The position numbers were made by a program, and so were the translations under genes. Under the pieces are notes generated by a model. It ran no database searches. It was not told the DNA's origin and saw only the letters and a list, made by a program, of their open reading frames with translations. Positions 8,173 to 18,831 of a stretch of 64,000 nt of DNA are shown here, piece by piece; positions within the stretch are counted from its first letter, which is position 1; the number at the start of each line of letters is the position of its first letter. Source of the DNA: Stenotrophomonas sp. 169 (GTDB lineage Bacteria; Pseudomonadota; Gammaproteobacteria; Xanthomonadales; Xanthomonadaceae); the NCBI RefSeq assembly GCF_014621775.1, contig NZ_CP061204.1, forward strand, positions 2,500,501 to 2,564,500, read 5' to 3'.

Positions 8173-9057
8173 TCAATCGTCTTCGGCGAGCATTTCCTGC
8201 AGCTTCTGCCGGGCCGGCTTGGCCAGCTTCTTGCTGTTCAGTGCAAACCGGATGGTGGCTTCCACCAGGCCCAGATGCGTGCCGCAGTCGAAGCGACGTC
8301 CTTCGAAACGATAGGCATCGACGGGCTCGCTCTTCAGCAGCTCGGCGATCGCGTCGGTCAGCTGGATCTCGCCACCTGCACCGGTACCGGTTGCTTCCAG
8401 CAGTTCGAAGATCTTCGGGCTGAGCACGTAACGGCCCACTACCGCGAGGTCACTGGGTGCATCTTCCGGCTTCGGCTTTTCGACGATGGCCGAAATGCGG
8501 CCGTGACTGCCATCGAACGCATCCGTGGCGACGATACCGTAGCTCGCCGTCTGCTCATGCGGCACATCTTCCACCGCGATCACGCTGGCACCGGTGGCCT
8601 CGTTGAGGTCAGCCATCTGCTTGAGCGCACCGTCACCGCGGTTGTAGATCAGATCGTCCGGCAGCAGCACCGCGAAGGGCTCATCGCCGATGATCTCTTT
8701 CGCACACAGCACGGCATGGCCCAAGCCCAGCGCTTCAGCCTGGGTCACGAAGACCGCACGCACGCCGTTGGGAAGCACATGGCGAACCAGCTCAAGCTGC
8801 TCCAGCTTGCCGGCGCGTTCGAGCTTCTGCTCGAGCTCGTAGGCCTTGTCGAAATAGTCGGCAACCGCATGCTTGTAGCGGTTGGTGATGAAGATCAGCG
8901 TGTCGCAGCCCGCTTCGATGGCTTCGTCAACGGCGTACTGGATGAGCGGACGATCGATGATCGGCAGCATTTCCTTCGGAACCGTCTTGGTTGCCGGCAA
9001 AAAGCGTGTCCCTAGCCCTGCCACCGGAAAAACTGCCTTTCTGATTCGCTTGCTCAT
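8173..9057 (-). CDS. galU: UTP-glucose-1-phosphate uridylyltransferase
   Basis: Makes UDP-glucose from UTP and glucose-1-phosphate for LPS core, exopolysaccharide and glycan synthesis. The 294-residue product opens with the nucleotidyltransferase signature FPVAGLGTRFLPATKTVPKEM (residues 10-30, read as FPVAGLGTRFLPATK plus TVPKEM). Later family motifs include GLGHAVLCAK and PDDLIYNRG. It starts 3 bases after the end of the CapD-like gene, so it is the last gene of the envelope polysaccharide run. Length is normal. Confidence 0.94.
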   Translation of the reverse strand: MSKRIRKAVFPVAGLGTRFLPATKTVPKEMLPIIDRPLIQYAVDEAIEAGCDTLIFITNRYKHAVADYFDKAYELEQKLERAGKLEQLELVRHVLPNGVRAVFVTQAEALGLGHAVLCAKEIIGDEPFAVLLPDDLIYNRGDGALKQMADLNEATGASVIAVEDVPHEQTASYGIVATDAFDGSHGRISAIVEKPKPEDAPSDLAVVGRYVLSPKIFELLEATGTGAGGEIQLTDAIAELLKSEPVDAYRFEGRRFDCGTHLGLVEATIRFALNSKKLAKPARQKLQEMLAEDD

Positions 9058-9060
9058 CTG

Positions 9061-10965
9061 CTACCTGTTGGCCTCTCTTACCGGGAAGGGAACCACGTTA
9101 GCCGAAGGGATGTAAGCATCCTGTTGAAGCGGATCGAACTCCGGCATCGTGGCGAACAGGATCTCCTGGATCGCTTCGATATCGTAAGTGGATATCGCGT
9201 CGCGCAGCTTCGGCACGTTGGCCAGCACGAGGTCCCGCGAGAACGTACGCACGCCCGCCTCCAGCACCTTGGGGTGTGAGGTGGGCCGGTATTCCTCATC
9301 AGAGTAGAACAGCGTTTCGTGCAGCTTCTCACCGGGACGCAGTCCGGTGTAGATGATGGCGATGTCCTTGTACGGCTGCTTTCCGGTCAGTCGGATCATC
9401 TGCTCGGCGAGCACGCGGATCGGTACCGGTTCGCCCATGTCCAGCGTGTAGATCGCGCCGTGCGAGGCGGACGCGGCCGCCTGCAGGATAAGCTGGCAGG
9501 CTTCCGGGATGGTCATGAAGTAACGCGTGACCTCCGGATCCGTGACGGTCACCGGACCGCCCTTCATGATCTGGTCGCGGAACAACGGCACCACGCTGCC
9601 GGCGGAGGCCAGCACGTTGCCGAAGCGGACGGTCACGAAACGCGTATGCGTGGACTTCTGGTCCAGGCTCTGGCAGATCATCTCGGCATAGCGCTTGCTG
9701 GCACCCAGCGAGTTGACCGGGTCTACGGCCTTGTCGGTCGAGATGAAGACGAAGTGCTCCACCTTTGCTTCCATGCAGGCGCGCGCCACGTTCTCGGTGG
9801 CCAGGATGTTGTTGCGGACCGCTTCGCGCAGTTGACGCTCCAATACCGGCACCTGCTTGTAGGCGGCCGCATGGAAGGTCGCTTCCACCCGATGCAGCGA
9901 CAGCGCATGGCGGATCACCGCGGGGTCACCGCAGTCACCCAGCACGGCTTCGACCTCGATGTCGGGGAAGCTGCGGCGCAGTTCGGCCTCGATGGTCAGC
10001 AGCAGCAGTTCGCTCATCTCGAGCAGCACGATGCGCCCTGCCCCATGGCGTGCACACTGGCGGCACAGTTCCGAACCGATCGACCCGCCTGCGCCGGTGA
10101 CGAGCACCGTCCGCCCGCCCAGCCAACCGCGGATCAAGGTCCAGTCCGGCTGGATCGGCTTGCGCCCCAGCAGGTCTTCGATCGCCACTTCCTTCAACTG
10201 ACCCGGCAGCGACTGGCCCTGCAGGATGTCGCTCAATTTGGGCACCGTGCGGAACGGCACACCCGTGCTTTCACACAGGCCGACCACCCGCTGCATGCCC
10301 ACCGCATCCAGCGAGGGAATGGCGATGACGATCAGCCGCGCAACGGTTTCGCGCGCAACCGCCGGCGCGTCGTCCAGCGTGCCGAGGATCGGCAGTCCCT
10401 GCAGCTTGGCGCCCTGCAGGTGCGGGGCATCGTCCAGCAGGCCGACCGGATCGTACTCACCGGAACGGCGCAGGTCGCGCACCAGCGCCTCGGCGGCCTG
10501 GCCTGCGCCCAGGATCAGCACACGGCGACCGGTGGAGTCGGACTGTACGGACTGGTAATCCTTCCAGGCGCGATACAGCAGGCGCGGGGCACCGAGCAGC
10601 GCGGACAGCGCAAAGGGATAGATGACCAGCACCGACAGCGGCACGCCGTCGAAGCGCTTCCACGCCAACGTCAAGACGATGGCGATCAGGCCGATGAAGC
10701 TGGCCTTGAAGATGTTGATCAGGTCGGCCACGCTGGCAAAACGCCACAGGCCGCGATACAGGCCGACACGCCAGAACACCAATGCCTGGATGCCCAGCAC
10801 CAGCGAGGTGTCTACATTCCAGAGAGGCAGCGCCGGCGCATCGGGGAGGATCGAGTACCGGCCCGCGTGCAGCAGCTGCCAGCAGGCCCAGACCATGAAA
10901 AGATCATGGACGACGATGGCGGCGCGCGGCAGCAGCGCGAGAATTCTGTTCCACCTAGCTGACAT
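9061..10965 (-). CDS. Membrane-bound NDP-sugar 4,6-dehydratase/epimerase (CapD/FlaA1/WbpM family)
   Basis: 634 residues. Four N-terminal hydrophobic segments (residues about 10-120) anchor it in the inner membrane. A first Rossmann fold (VLILGAGQAAEALVRDL, near 148) is followed by the catalytic SDR domain, with TGAGGSIGSELCRQ near 293 and FISTDKAVDPVNSLGASKRY near 405. Such enzymes convert UDP-GlcNAc to 4-keto-6-deoxy sugars for O-antigen or capsule. Context agrees: a WecA/WbpL-like initiating transferase lies upstream and galU downstream, all leftward. Exact substrate cannot be told from sequence. Confidence 0.85.
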   Translation of the reverse strand: MSARWNRILALLPRAAIVVHDLFMVWACWQLLHAGRYSILPDAPALPLWNVDTSLVLGIQALVFWRVGLYRGLWRFASVADLINIFKASFIGLIAIVLTLAWKRFDGVPLSVLVIYPFALSALLGAPRLLYRAWKDYQSVQSDSTGRRVLILGAGQAAEALVRDLRRSGEYDPVGLLDDAPHLQGAKLQGLPILGTLDDAPAVARETVARLIVIAIPSLDAVGMQRVVGLCESTGVPFRTVPKLSDILQGQSLPGQLKEVAIEDLLGRKPIQPDWTLIRGWLGGRTVLVTGAGGSIGSELCRQCARHGAGRIVLLEMSELLLLTIEAELRRSFPDIEVEAVLGDCGDPAVIRHALSLHRVEATFHAAAYKQVPVLERQLREAVRNNILATENVARACMEAKVEHFVFISTDKAVDPVNSLGASKRYAEMICQSLDQKSTHTRFVTVRFGNVLASAGSVVPLFRDQIMKGGPVTVTDPEVTRYFMTIPEACQLILQAAASASHGAIYTLDMGEPVPIRVLAEQMIRLTGKQPYKDIAIIYTGLRPGEKLHETLFYSDEEYRPTSHPKVLEAGVRTFSRDLVLANVPKLRDAISTYDIEAIQEILFATMPEFDPLQQDAYIPSANVVPFPVREANR

Positions 10966-10980
10966 GAGCAGGATAAACCC

Positions 10981-11961
10981 TCAGAAATTGCGCAGGCGAA
11001 CGCGCGACACGCCCCACAGGCAGGCCATCAGCACCCCCCAGGCGACCGCCACGCCAGCCTGATGCAGCGAAGATATCGAACGCGCTGCATACAGCAGCAC
11101 CGCTCCGATCAGGCCGAGCAGAATATACACGCCCGTCACCCGTGCGTGGCTGAAGCCAGCCTTCACGGCGCGCTGATAGACGTGCTGCGTGTGTGGTTCC
11201 ATCCAGCGTTGCCCGGAGAGCATGCGGGATGACAGCGTGAAGCCTGCGTCCACAAGGAACACCGCGAGCGGCACCAGCAGCAGCAGCCAGTTGATGTCGG
11301 TCACCACGCTAGCCAACCCGACAAGCGCCGCAAGCAGGTAGCCCAAGGCCCCGCTGCCGACATCACCCATGAAGATGCGGGCGCGCGGAAAGTTGAACGG
11401 CAGGAATCCAAGGCACCCGGCCGCTACGGCGATGGCGAGCAGCGCTGCAGGGGTTGGCAGGATCGCGGCGATGGCCAGGGCGGCAATCACCGCCTGACTG
11501 GCGGCGATGCCGTTGATGCCATCCATGAAGTTCCACAGATTTATCAAGGCAGTTGCGACAAAGAACAGCAGGACGGCCTGCACGATGCTGCCCGTTGCCT
11601 GCCACACCAGCGCAGCCAGCAGCGCCGATGCCAGCATGTGCACCATCAGCCGCCGGATCGCCGGCAACGGATGATGGTCATCCCACCAGCCGATCCCTGC
11701 GACCAGCAACAGTCCCGCGGCGAACACGGCCAGCCCGACCACCGCAGCAGGCCACACCATCGCGCCGGCGGTCGTGCCCAGCAGGACCGTGGCCACGATG
11801 GCAATGCCACCGCCACGAGGCGTCGCCACCGCATGGCTGCGCCGCTCACCGGGCTGGTCCAGCAGCTGGCGATGCAGCGCATAGCGGCGTGCCAACCAGG
11901 TCAGGCCGGCCGCCGCGAGGGTGAGCATGCCCAGCGCCTCGAACGCGACAACAGCGTTCAT
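10981..11961 (-). CDS. Undecaprenyl-phosphate sugar-1-phosphate transferase (WecA/WbpL/MraY family)
   Basis: 326-residue polytopic membrane protein with about ten hydrophobic segments. Family motifs are ERRSHAVATPRGGG (residues 38-51), the DDHHPLPAIRR aspartate pair (near 92-103) and NFMDGINGIAASQ (near 143). It is expected to start O-antigen-type glycan assembly by moving a sugar-1-phosphate to undecaprenyl phosphate at the cytoplasmic face of the inner membrane. It starts 3 bases after lapB and precedes the CapD-like dehydratase. WbpL-type N-acetylfucosamine or WecA-type GlcNAc specificity cannot be separated here. Confidence 0.85.
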   Translation of the reverse strand: MNAVVAFEALGMLTLAAAGLTWLARRYALHRQLLDQPGERRSHAVATPRGGGIAIVATVLLGTTAGAMVWPAAVVGLAVFAAGLLLVAGIGWWDDHHPLPAIRRLMVHMLASALLAALVWQATGSIVQAVLLFFVATALINLWNFMDGINGIAASQAVIAALAIAAILPTPAALLAIAVAAGCLGFLPFNFPRARIFMGDVGSGALGYLLAALVGLASVVTDINWLLLLVPLAVFLVDAGFTLSSRMLSGQRWMEPHTQHVYQRAVKAGFSHARVTGVYILLGLIGAVLLYAARSISSLHQAGVAVAWGVLMACLWGVSRVRLRNF

Positions 11962-11964
11962 GGG

Positions 11965-13143
11965 TTACAGCACCGCGTAATTCAGCAGTGGCTTGACCGT
12001 GCCCCATTCCTTGCAGCTCGGGCACTGCCAATGGTGCGTGCGTGCGCCAAAACCGCAGCGCGTGCAGCGGTAGGCCGGGTTGCGCACCAGCAACTGGTCG
12101 GTGATGTGCTTCAGATCGTGCAGGGTGGCGGTCGGGTCGGCGCCCTCGGCCAAGGTGAGGTCGATGAGCGCTGACTCGCCGCGTACCGACGGGCGATCCT
12201 TCAACTGGCGGCCGAGGTAGGCACGCGCGGGGGCGACGCCTTCCTGCTCTTCCATCAACCGGGTCAGCGCCAGCACGGGCGCGATGCCACGGTAATGTTC
12301 CGTCATCTCGGACAGGAAGCTGCGCGCGCCGCCCAGGTCACCGACCTTGCGGTAGTTCTGCATCAGCGGCTGCAGCACTTCCGGCAGGTACTCCGGATCG
12401 TTGCGCGCGGCGCGCTCGAAAGCGCGGACGGCGGCTTCGGCGTTGCCGGCATCGGTTTCCAGACGGCCTTCGATGATGCCCGCCCGTACGGACATCGCAT
12501 CGGCCTGGTAGGCCCGCGCGATAGCTGCCCTCGCCTGCTCCACGTTACCGGCGCCGCGGTGGCGCTCGGCCAGTTCGCATTCGAACTGCCCGACCAGCTT
12601 GCCCATGGGTTCGCCGGTGACTTCTTCGAAGCGCAACGCGTTGTCGATCGCCTTTTCCCAGTCCCGCTCGGCCTGGTAGATGCCGATCAGGTGCTTGAGC
12701 GCCTGCGGTGCGCGCTGGTCGATCTGTGCCAGTTCGGAGAACACGGTTTCGGCACGATCCAGCAGGCCGGACTTCATGTAGTCCTCGCCCAGCGCCAGCA
12801 GCGCCTGTACGCGCTGGGGATCGCTGAGGTCGGTGCGGTTCACCAGTCCCTGGTGCAGGCGGATCGCGCGATCGACCTCACCGCGACGGCGGAACAGGTG
12901 GCCCAACGCGACCTGGGTCTCGAAGGTTTCCTTGTCCAGCTCGGCGATGTGCAGGAACAGTTCGATCGCCTTGTCCGGCTGCTCGTTGAGCAGATAGTTC
13001 AGGCCGCGGAAGTAGGTGCTGGACAGGCGGCTGACCTGGTTGTCGCCGTGGCGCTGTCCGCCGCGCCGACCGATGACCCAGCCGGCAACCGCCGCCAGCG
13101 GGACACACAGGAAAAACCAGAAGTACTCGGAGACAAATTCCAT
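11965..13143 (-). CDS. lapB: Lipopolysaccharide assembly protein B
   Basis: 392 residues: one N-terminal membrane anchor (FWFFLCVPLAAVAGWVIGRR, residues 8-27), an array of TPR repeats (about 45-330) and a C-terminal rubredoxin-like metal site with CTRCGFGARTHHWQCPSC. In E. coli LapB (YciM) controls LpxC turnover by FtsH and so the rate of LPS synthesis. It follows lapA by 6 bases, the usual pairing, and leads into the glycan genes. Confidence 0.93.
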   Translation of the reverse strand: MEFVSEYFWFFLCVPLAAVAGWVIGRRGGQRHGDNQVSRLSSTYFRGLNYLLNEQPDKAIELFLHIAELDKETFETQVALGHLFRRRGEVDRAIRLHQGLVNRTDLSDPQRVQALLALGEDYMKSGLLDRAETVFSELAQIDQRAPQALKHLIGIYQAERDWEKAIDNALRFEEVTGEPMGKLVGQFECELAERHRGAGNVEQARAAIARAYQADAMSVRAGIIEGRLETDAGNAEAAVRAFERAARNDPEYLPEVLQPLMQNYRKVGDLGGARSFLSEMTEHYRGIAPVLALTRLMEEQEGVAPARAYLGRQLKDRPSVRGESALIDLTLAEGADPTATLHDLKHITDQLLVRNPAYRCTRCGFGARTHHWQCPSCKEWGTVKPLLNYAVL

Positions 13144-13149
13144 CTGCGA

Positions 13150-13431
13150 TCAGCGTCCATCATAAGGAGGAGTAACAGCCACACCCGGAGTTGCCAGGGC
13201 AGCCTTGTTGGCACGGCGCAGCTGGGCATAGAGCGGAACGACCACGCTCACCAGCACCAGGCCGGCACCGACCACGACCCCGACCAGCAACGCAGCGATC
13301 ATCGCCACGCCAACCGAGGTATGCAATTCAGTGAAAACCAGGTTGATCGTCATCTCGGTCATGTTGACCGCACCGATGATCAGTCCAATGACCAGCACTG
13401 CCAGCAGGACCAGTAAACGGAAAACCTTCAT
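13150..13431 (-). CDS. lapA: Lipopolysaccharide assembly protein A domain protein
   Basis: Small inner-membrane protein of 93 residues with two hydrophobic segments (residues 4-23 and 42-67) separated by a short loop, as in the LapA/DUF1049 family. It lies directly before lapB and after ihfB, the order found in many gammaproteobacteria. Function in E. coli is linked to LPS assembly with LapB. The C-terminal tail is short and proline-containing. Confidence 0.88.
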   Translation of the reverse strand: MKVFRLLVLLAVLVIGLIIGAVNMTEMTINLVFTELHTSVGVAMIAALLVGVVVGAGLVLVSVVVPLYAQLRRANKAALATPGVAVTPPYDGR

Positions 13432-13502
13432 GCGACAGCTCCAGTCACGGAAGACCGTAGCTTATCCGACCCGGTGGGTGGATCGCACGTCGTGATGCAG
13501 GA

Positions 13503-13808
13503 TCAGGCCGGATCGGCTTCCTGTGGCACCACATCGCTGACGCGTTCGCGCAGCTCTTTGCCCGGCTTGAAGTGCGGGACATGCTTGCCCGGCAGGGCGA
13601 CCGATTCACCGGTCTTGGGATTGCGACCCAGGCGCGGCGGACGGTAATGCAGGGAAAAACTGCCGAAACCGCGGATCTCGATGCGATCACCGGCCGACAA
13701 CGAGCCGCCCATCATCTCCAACAACGACTTCACCGCCAGATCGACATCATCGGCCTTCAGGTGCGCCTGCCGGCGCGCAAGGATTTCGATCAGTTCGGAT
13801 TTGGTCAT
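13503..13808 (-). CDS. ihfB: Integration host factor beta subunit
   Basis: 101-residue DNA-bending protein that pairs with IhfA. It starts [17 protein letters not shown]. It contains the HU/IHF signature [20 protein letters not shown] (residues 46-65), whose proline intercalates DNA in the beta arm. Position after rpsA and before lapA is the standard arrangement. A strong hairpin (13842-13867) separates it from rpsA. Confidence 0.96.
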   Translation of the reverse strand: MTKSELIEILARRQAHLKADDVDLAVKSLLEMMGGSLSAGDRIEIRGFGSFSLHYRPPRLGRNPKTGESVALPGKHVPHFKPGKELRERVSDVVPQEADPA

Positions 13809-13841
13809 TGCAGGCTCTGCTCGAGGGGCTCAAACCCTGAA

Positions 13842-13867
13842 ACGGCCCGGACTGATGTCCGGGCCGT
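13842..13867 (-). promoter_or_regulatory. Strong hairpin between rpsA and ihfB
   Basis: ACGGCCCGGA and TCCGGGCCGT pair perfectly over 10 bp around a 6-base loop. On the minus strand it is followed only by TTTCAG, so it is at most a weak terminator. It may act as an attenuator or mRNA 3' end that keeps rpsA message higher than ihfB. Confidence 0.45.
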
Positions 13868-13895
13868 CCAGGAAACTACGACAGCGGCAGACCGA

Positions 13896-15578
<1,683 letters not shown>

Positions 15579-15776
15579 TAGATTTACTCTGTTGATCACA
15601 TGGGTCAGCGGTTTCCATCAAGGAACCCAGCCGCCCGCCTGTTGGTCGACCCCGGAAAAGCGGGCCGTGTGTGAAGTGATTAAACCGCCACGCATCATTG
15701 CGCGACGGAGCATTTACTACCCTGCGGTGCGTGTTGCGACACCGCCCGTCGAGGGCGGTTCTCCTGTACGAACGGA

Positions 15777-16454
15777 TCAGGCAGCCGAAACCGGAAGCAG
15801 ATCCATCACTCGTGCAACGACATCATCGATGCCGATACCAGTGGTATCGATGAGGACGGCATCGTCTGCCGGCTTCAGGGGCGCCACAGTGCGCTGTGCA
15901 TCACGGGCGTCGCGGGCCATGATCTCGCGCAGGAGGTCATCAAAGCTAACAGAAACCCCCTTGTCATTCAACTGCTTATGCCGACGCTCGGCGCGCTCCT
16001 GGGCACTTGCGGTCAGAAACACCTTATAGGAGGCGTCCGCGAAGATGACCGTACCCATGTCACGGCCATCGGCCACCAGGCCGGGGGCAGACCTGAATGC
16101 GCGCTGCCGCTCCTTGAGTGCGCCACGCACCTCCGGGATGGCGGCAATGGCCGAGGCCAGCGCACCGGTGGTTTCCAGCCGCAGCTCGTCGGTGGCGTCG
16201 GTGCCGTTGACCAGCACCCGCATCGTCTCGCCCTGCTCCACGAACTGCACCTTGGTGTCGAAGGTGCAGCGCACCAGCGCCGACGCGTCCGAGGTGTCGA
16301 TGTCCGCCCAGCTGGCGGCCACGCCCACGGCCCGGTACAGCGCGCCGGAATCGAGGTAGTGCCAGCCCAGGCGGCGGGCCACGATGCGGCTGATGGTACC
16401 CTTGCCAGCCCCGGAAGGGCCGTCGATGGTGAGGACGGGAACGAGTGCAGACAT
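15777..16454 (-). CDS. cmk: Cytidylate kinase
   Basis: Phosphorylates CMP and dCMP. The 225-residue product has the P-loop GPSGAGKGT (residues 12-20), then [13 protein letters not shown] and the lid region near [11 protein letters not shown]. Gene order cmk-rpsA-ihfB is widespread. The intergenic gap to rpsA (about 200 bases) contains a GC hairpin (15741-15759, ACCGCCC/GGGCGGT) without a clear T-tract. Confidence 0.95.
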   Translation of the reverse strand: MSALVPVLTIDGPSGAGKGTISRIVARRLGWHYLDSGALYRAVGVAASWADIDTSDASALVRCTFDTKVQFVEQGETMRVLVNGTDATDELRLETTGALASAIAAIPEVRGALKERQRAFRSAPGLVADGRDMGTVIFADASYKVFLTASAQERAERRHKQLNDKGVSVSFDDLLREIMARDARDAQRTVAPLKPADDAVLIDTTGIGIDDVVARVMDLLPVSAA

Positions 16455-16529
16455 GGGGTTTCCAGCAGGTGTGAAGGGCCCATTCTAGCCCCAGCCTGAC
16501 CGGGTGCTGCGATTGGTCTGTGCAACCAC

Positions 16530-16559
16530 TTGAAACGATGGAGAAAAGCCCGGTAGAAT
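16530..16559 (+). promoter_or_regulatory. Candidate sigma-70 promoter for rpmJ
   Basis: TTGAAA (16530-16535) and TAGAAT (16554-16559) are separated by 18 bases, and lie about 100 bases before the rpmJ start. Predicted from consensus match only. Confidence 0.4.
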
Positions 16560-16663
16560 GGCGGGCTTGAACGAGCGTCAACGCAGTATTGTCTCTGGCA
16601 TATCGCGGCCGCGCTCCACTTGAACACTTACTTTTACACTCAACGTGTACGCCGAGGTATGCC

Positions 16664-16789
16664 ATGAAAGTCCTGTCCTCCCTGAAGTCAGCGAAGGCCC
16701 GTCACCGTGACTGCAAGGTCGTGCGTCGTCGTGGCAAGATCTTCGTGATCTGCAAGTCGAACCCGCGTTTCAAGGCGCGCCAGCGCTGA
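16664..16789 (+). CDS. rpmJ: 50S ribosomal protein L36, zinc-independent (YkgO-type)
   Basis: 41 residues, [20 protein letters not shown] at the N-terminus and [12 protein letters not shown] at the end. It aligns with E. coli YkgO, the paralogue that replaces zinc-bound L36 when zinc is short. Two of the usual four zinc ligands (first cysteine and the histidine) are missing. The gene stands alone, divergent from cmk, with a candidate promoter upstream and a clear terminator downstream. No Zur box is evident by eye. Confidence 0.93.
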   Translation: MKVLSSLKSAKARHRDCKVVRRRGKIFVICKSNPRFKARQR

Positions 16790-16840
16790 GTTGGCCGGCC
16801 TCACGGCCGACCACAGGTCCTTCGCGGGGCCGGTTTGATG

Positions 16841-16873
16841 CAGAAAGCCGCCTCCGGGCGGCTTTCTGCTTTA
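16841..16873 (+). terminator. Rho-independent terminator after rpmJ
   Basis: CAGAAAGCCGCC and GGCGGCTTTCTG pair perfectly over 12 bp with loop TCCG, followed by CTTTATCC. It separates rpmJ from the next gene. Confidence 0.85.
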
Positions 16874-16918
16874 TCCATGTTGTAATCGCGTTTCTTGACC
16901 GCTGGGGAGTAGTTCGAG

Positions 16919-17248
16919 ATGAAGCGTTGCCTGATGTCCTTGGCCGTGATGGCCACCCTCGCCGCGGCCACACCGGTCCTGGCAGACACCCTGCTGGTGG
17001 ATCGCGCCGCCGAGAAGCCGGGCATCGCCCTGCCCGTCCGCGGCCAGAGCATGCAGCAGGTGCAGAGCCAGTTCGGCGCACCGGCCGAGCAGTTGGATGC
17101 GCGCGGCGGCCAGAAGCGCCAGTGGCCGACCATCAACCGCTGGGTCTACCCGCAGTTCACCGTCTACTTTGAAAAGCAGAAGGTGATCGACGTGGTGGCC
17201 AACAAGGCGGCCCCCAACGAGATCGGCCCGAAGCCGCCGATCCGCTGA
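16919..17248 (+). CDS. Small exported protein of unknown function
   Basis: 109 residues. Residues 1-22 (MKRCLMSLAVMATLAAATPV then LA) form a signal peptide with likely cleavage after VLA. The mature part contains GQSMQQVQSQFGAP, reminiscent of the short helix of SmpA/OmlA-type envelope proteins (G-x-S-x-x-x-V-x-x-x-x-G-x-P), and a predicted beta strand region NRWVYPQFTVYFEKQKVIDVV. There is no lipobox cysteine. The resemblance to BamE-like folds is only a motif-level impression. It lies between rpmJ and aguA with its own ribosome site. Confidence 0.75.
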   Translation: MKRCLMSLAVMATLAAATPVLADTLLVDRAAEKPGIALPVRGQSMQQVQSQFGAPAEQLDARGGQKRQWPTINRWVYPQFTVYFEKQKVIDVVANKAAPNEIGPKPPIR

Positions 17249-17290
17249 CGAACCCAGCCCGCGCCCGCGCGGGCCAATGCAAGCGAGACC

Positions 17291-18331
17291 ATGAACGAGA
17301 CCCTACGTTTTCCTGCCGAGTGGGAAGCCCAGAGCGGCGTCCTGATTGCCTGGCCGACGGCCGACACCGACTGGGCCGAGCGCCTGGGCCAGGTGGAAGA
17401 GACCTACATCGCCCTGGTGGCCGCGATCACCCGCTTCCAGCCGGTGCTGATCTGCGTGGCCGACGACGACGTGGAGACCTACGCCGAAATGCGCCTGCGC
17501 TCCAACCGCATCGACATGGACCGCGTGCACTTCGTCACCGCGCAGTACGACGACACGTGGCTGCGCGACTCCGGTCCGATCACCCTGCAGCGCAAGGACG
17601 GCGGCTTCCAGCTGCTGGACTTCCGCTTCACCGGTTGGGGCGGCAAGTTCGATGCCAGCCTGGATGACCAACTGGTCGGCGTGTTGGCCGGCGCGGGCGT
17701 GTTCACCGATGCACCGGTTCGCAGCATTCCCTTCGCCCTGGAAGGCGGCGGCATTGAAACCGATGGCCAGGGCACGTTGCTGACCACGTGGAAGTGCCTG
17801 CATGAGCGCCACCCGGACCGTGATCGCGCCAGCCTGTCGACCGACATGGCCGACTGGCTGCAGCAGGACCGGGTGCTGTGGCTGGATCACGGCTATCTGG
17901 AAGGCGACGACACCGACGCGCATATCGACACGCTGGCACGTTTCGCGTCCGCGGACAGCATCGTCTACCAGGCCTGTGATGACGCCGGCGACTCACACCA
18001 TGCCGAGCTGCAGGCGATGGGCGCCGAGCTGGCCGCACTGCGCACCGTCGATGGCGCGCCGTACCGTCTGTTCCCGCTGCCGTGGCCGCAGCCGGTATTG
18101 GACGATGGCCGCCGTCTGGCTGCGTCGTATGCGAACTTCCTGATCATCAACGGGGCGGTGCTGATGCCGGCCTACGGTGATGTCGCCGATGACGCCGCAC
18201 GGGATGTGCTGGCGGCGGCGTTCCCGGATAGGGAGATCGTGCAGGTGCCCTGCCGGTCGCTGATCTGGCAGAACGGGAGCCTGCATTGCATCACGATGCA
18301 GTTGCCGGCGGGGTTGCTGGCAAACGGCTGA
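17291..18331 (+). CDS. aguA: Agmatine deiminase
   Basis: Converts agmatine to N-carbamoylputrescine, first step of the arginine decarboxylase route to putrescine. The 346-residue product has guanidine-modifying-enzyme motifs: TWLRDSGPI near residue 95, ALEGGGIETDGQGTLL near 151 and, at the C-terminus, CRSLIWQNGSLHCITMQ with the catalytic cysteine near 335. It pairs with aguB at 18832, but a 500-base repeat-bearing spacer separates the two. Confidence 0.93.
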   Translation: MNETLRFPAEWEAQSGVLIAWPTADTDWAERLGQVEETYIALVAAITRFQPVLICVADDDVETYAEMRLRSNRIDMDRVHFVTAQYDDTWLRDSGPITLQRKDGGFQLLDFRFTGWGGKFDASLDDQLVGVLAGAGVFTDAPVRSIPFALEGGGIETDGQGTLLTTWKCLHERHPDRDRASLSTDMADWLQQDRVLWLDHGYLEGDDTDAHIDTLARFASADSIVYQACDDAGDSHHAELQAMGAELAALRTVDGAPYRLFPLPWPQPVLDDGRRLAASYANFLIINGAVLMPAYGDVADDAARDVLAAAFPDREIVQVPCRSLIWQNGSLHCITMQLPAGLLANG

Positions 18332-18356
18332 GCCCTTCGTGGCTGGCTGGGAAGCG

Positions 18357-18480
18357 GCAGCTGGTTTGGGCCGGGCGGTGGGAGTGCGCGGGGGACGGCA
18401 AGGGCTGCATCCATGCGTGCCTCGTTTCGCGCCATCCATGGCGTGGGTCCACGTCATCGCATTCGCGCTGTCGCTCCCAC
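18357..18480 (+). repeat. Degenerate hairpin element copy D
   Basis: Shares the core of copies A/B: GCGCGGGGGACGGCAA, then GCATCCATGCG and CTCGTTTCGCGCCATCCATG. The right arm has decayed; only GTGGGAG/CTCCCAC pairs clearly. It lies in the 18332-18831 spacer between aguA and aguB, which has no supported gene. Confidence 0.65.
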
Positions 18481-18588
18481 GCTTTGCTGCGCAAACCGTG
18501 GGCCCCTTCTCACCACCGCCCACACCCCGCCGCTTCGCGGCCGCCCCTGACTCAGGGGCTCCCTCCACCCGACGAGTTACGGCGATCG

Positions 18589-18611
18589 GTAGCGCCGACC
18601 CATGGTCGGCG
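18589..18611 (+). repeat. SMAG-type GTAG palindrome
   Basis: GTAG followed by CGCCGACC-CAT-GGTCGGCG, same sequence as the copies at 7592 and 21541. It sits in the aguA-aguB spacer. Confidence 0.75.
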
Positions 18612-18831
18612 GAGTTCGCCGATTCACGGCGACTTCCGGCAACCCCTGCCGCGCCGGCCGGGGCGATGCAGCCGTGCTCCTGAAATTGCAGTTGCCGTCT
18701 GCTGCTGACGTTGCCTGCGCTTCTGCCGGCTGCAGGCCAGAACGGCCCCATACCCATCATTCAGCCGCGGCCACGCTGCCCTCGCCCATCCGCGTTAACA
18801 TGCATGTTTTCCCCTGCAGGAACGCTTTCGG

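Noticed and set aside
16560..16663. Zur box in front of rpmJ
   Set aside because: The YkgO-type product suggested one, but no AT-rich Zur palindrome is visible in the leader.
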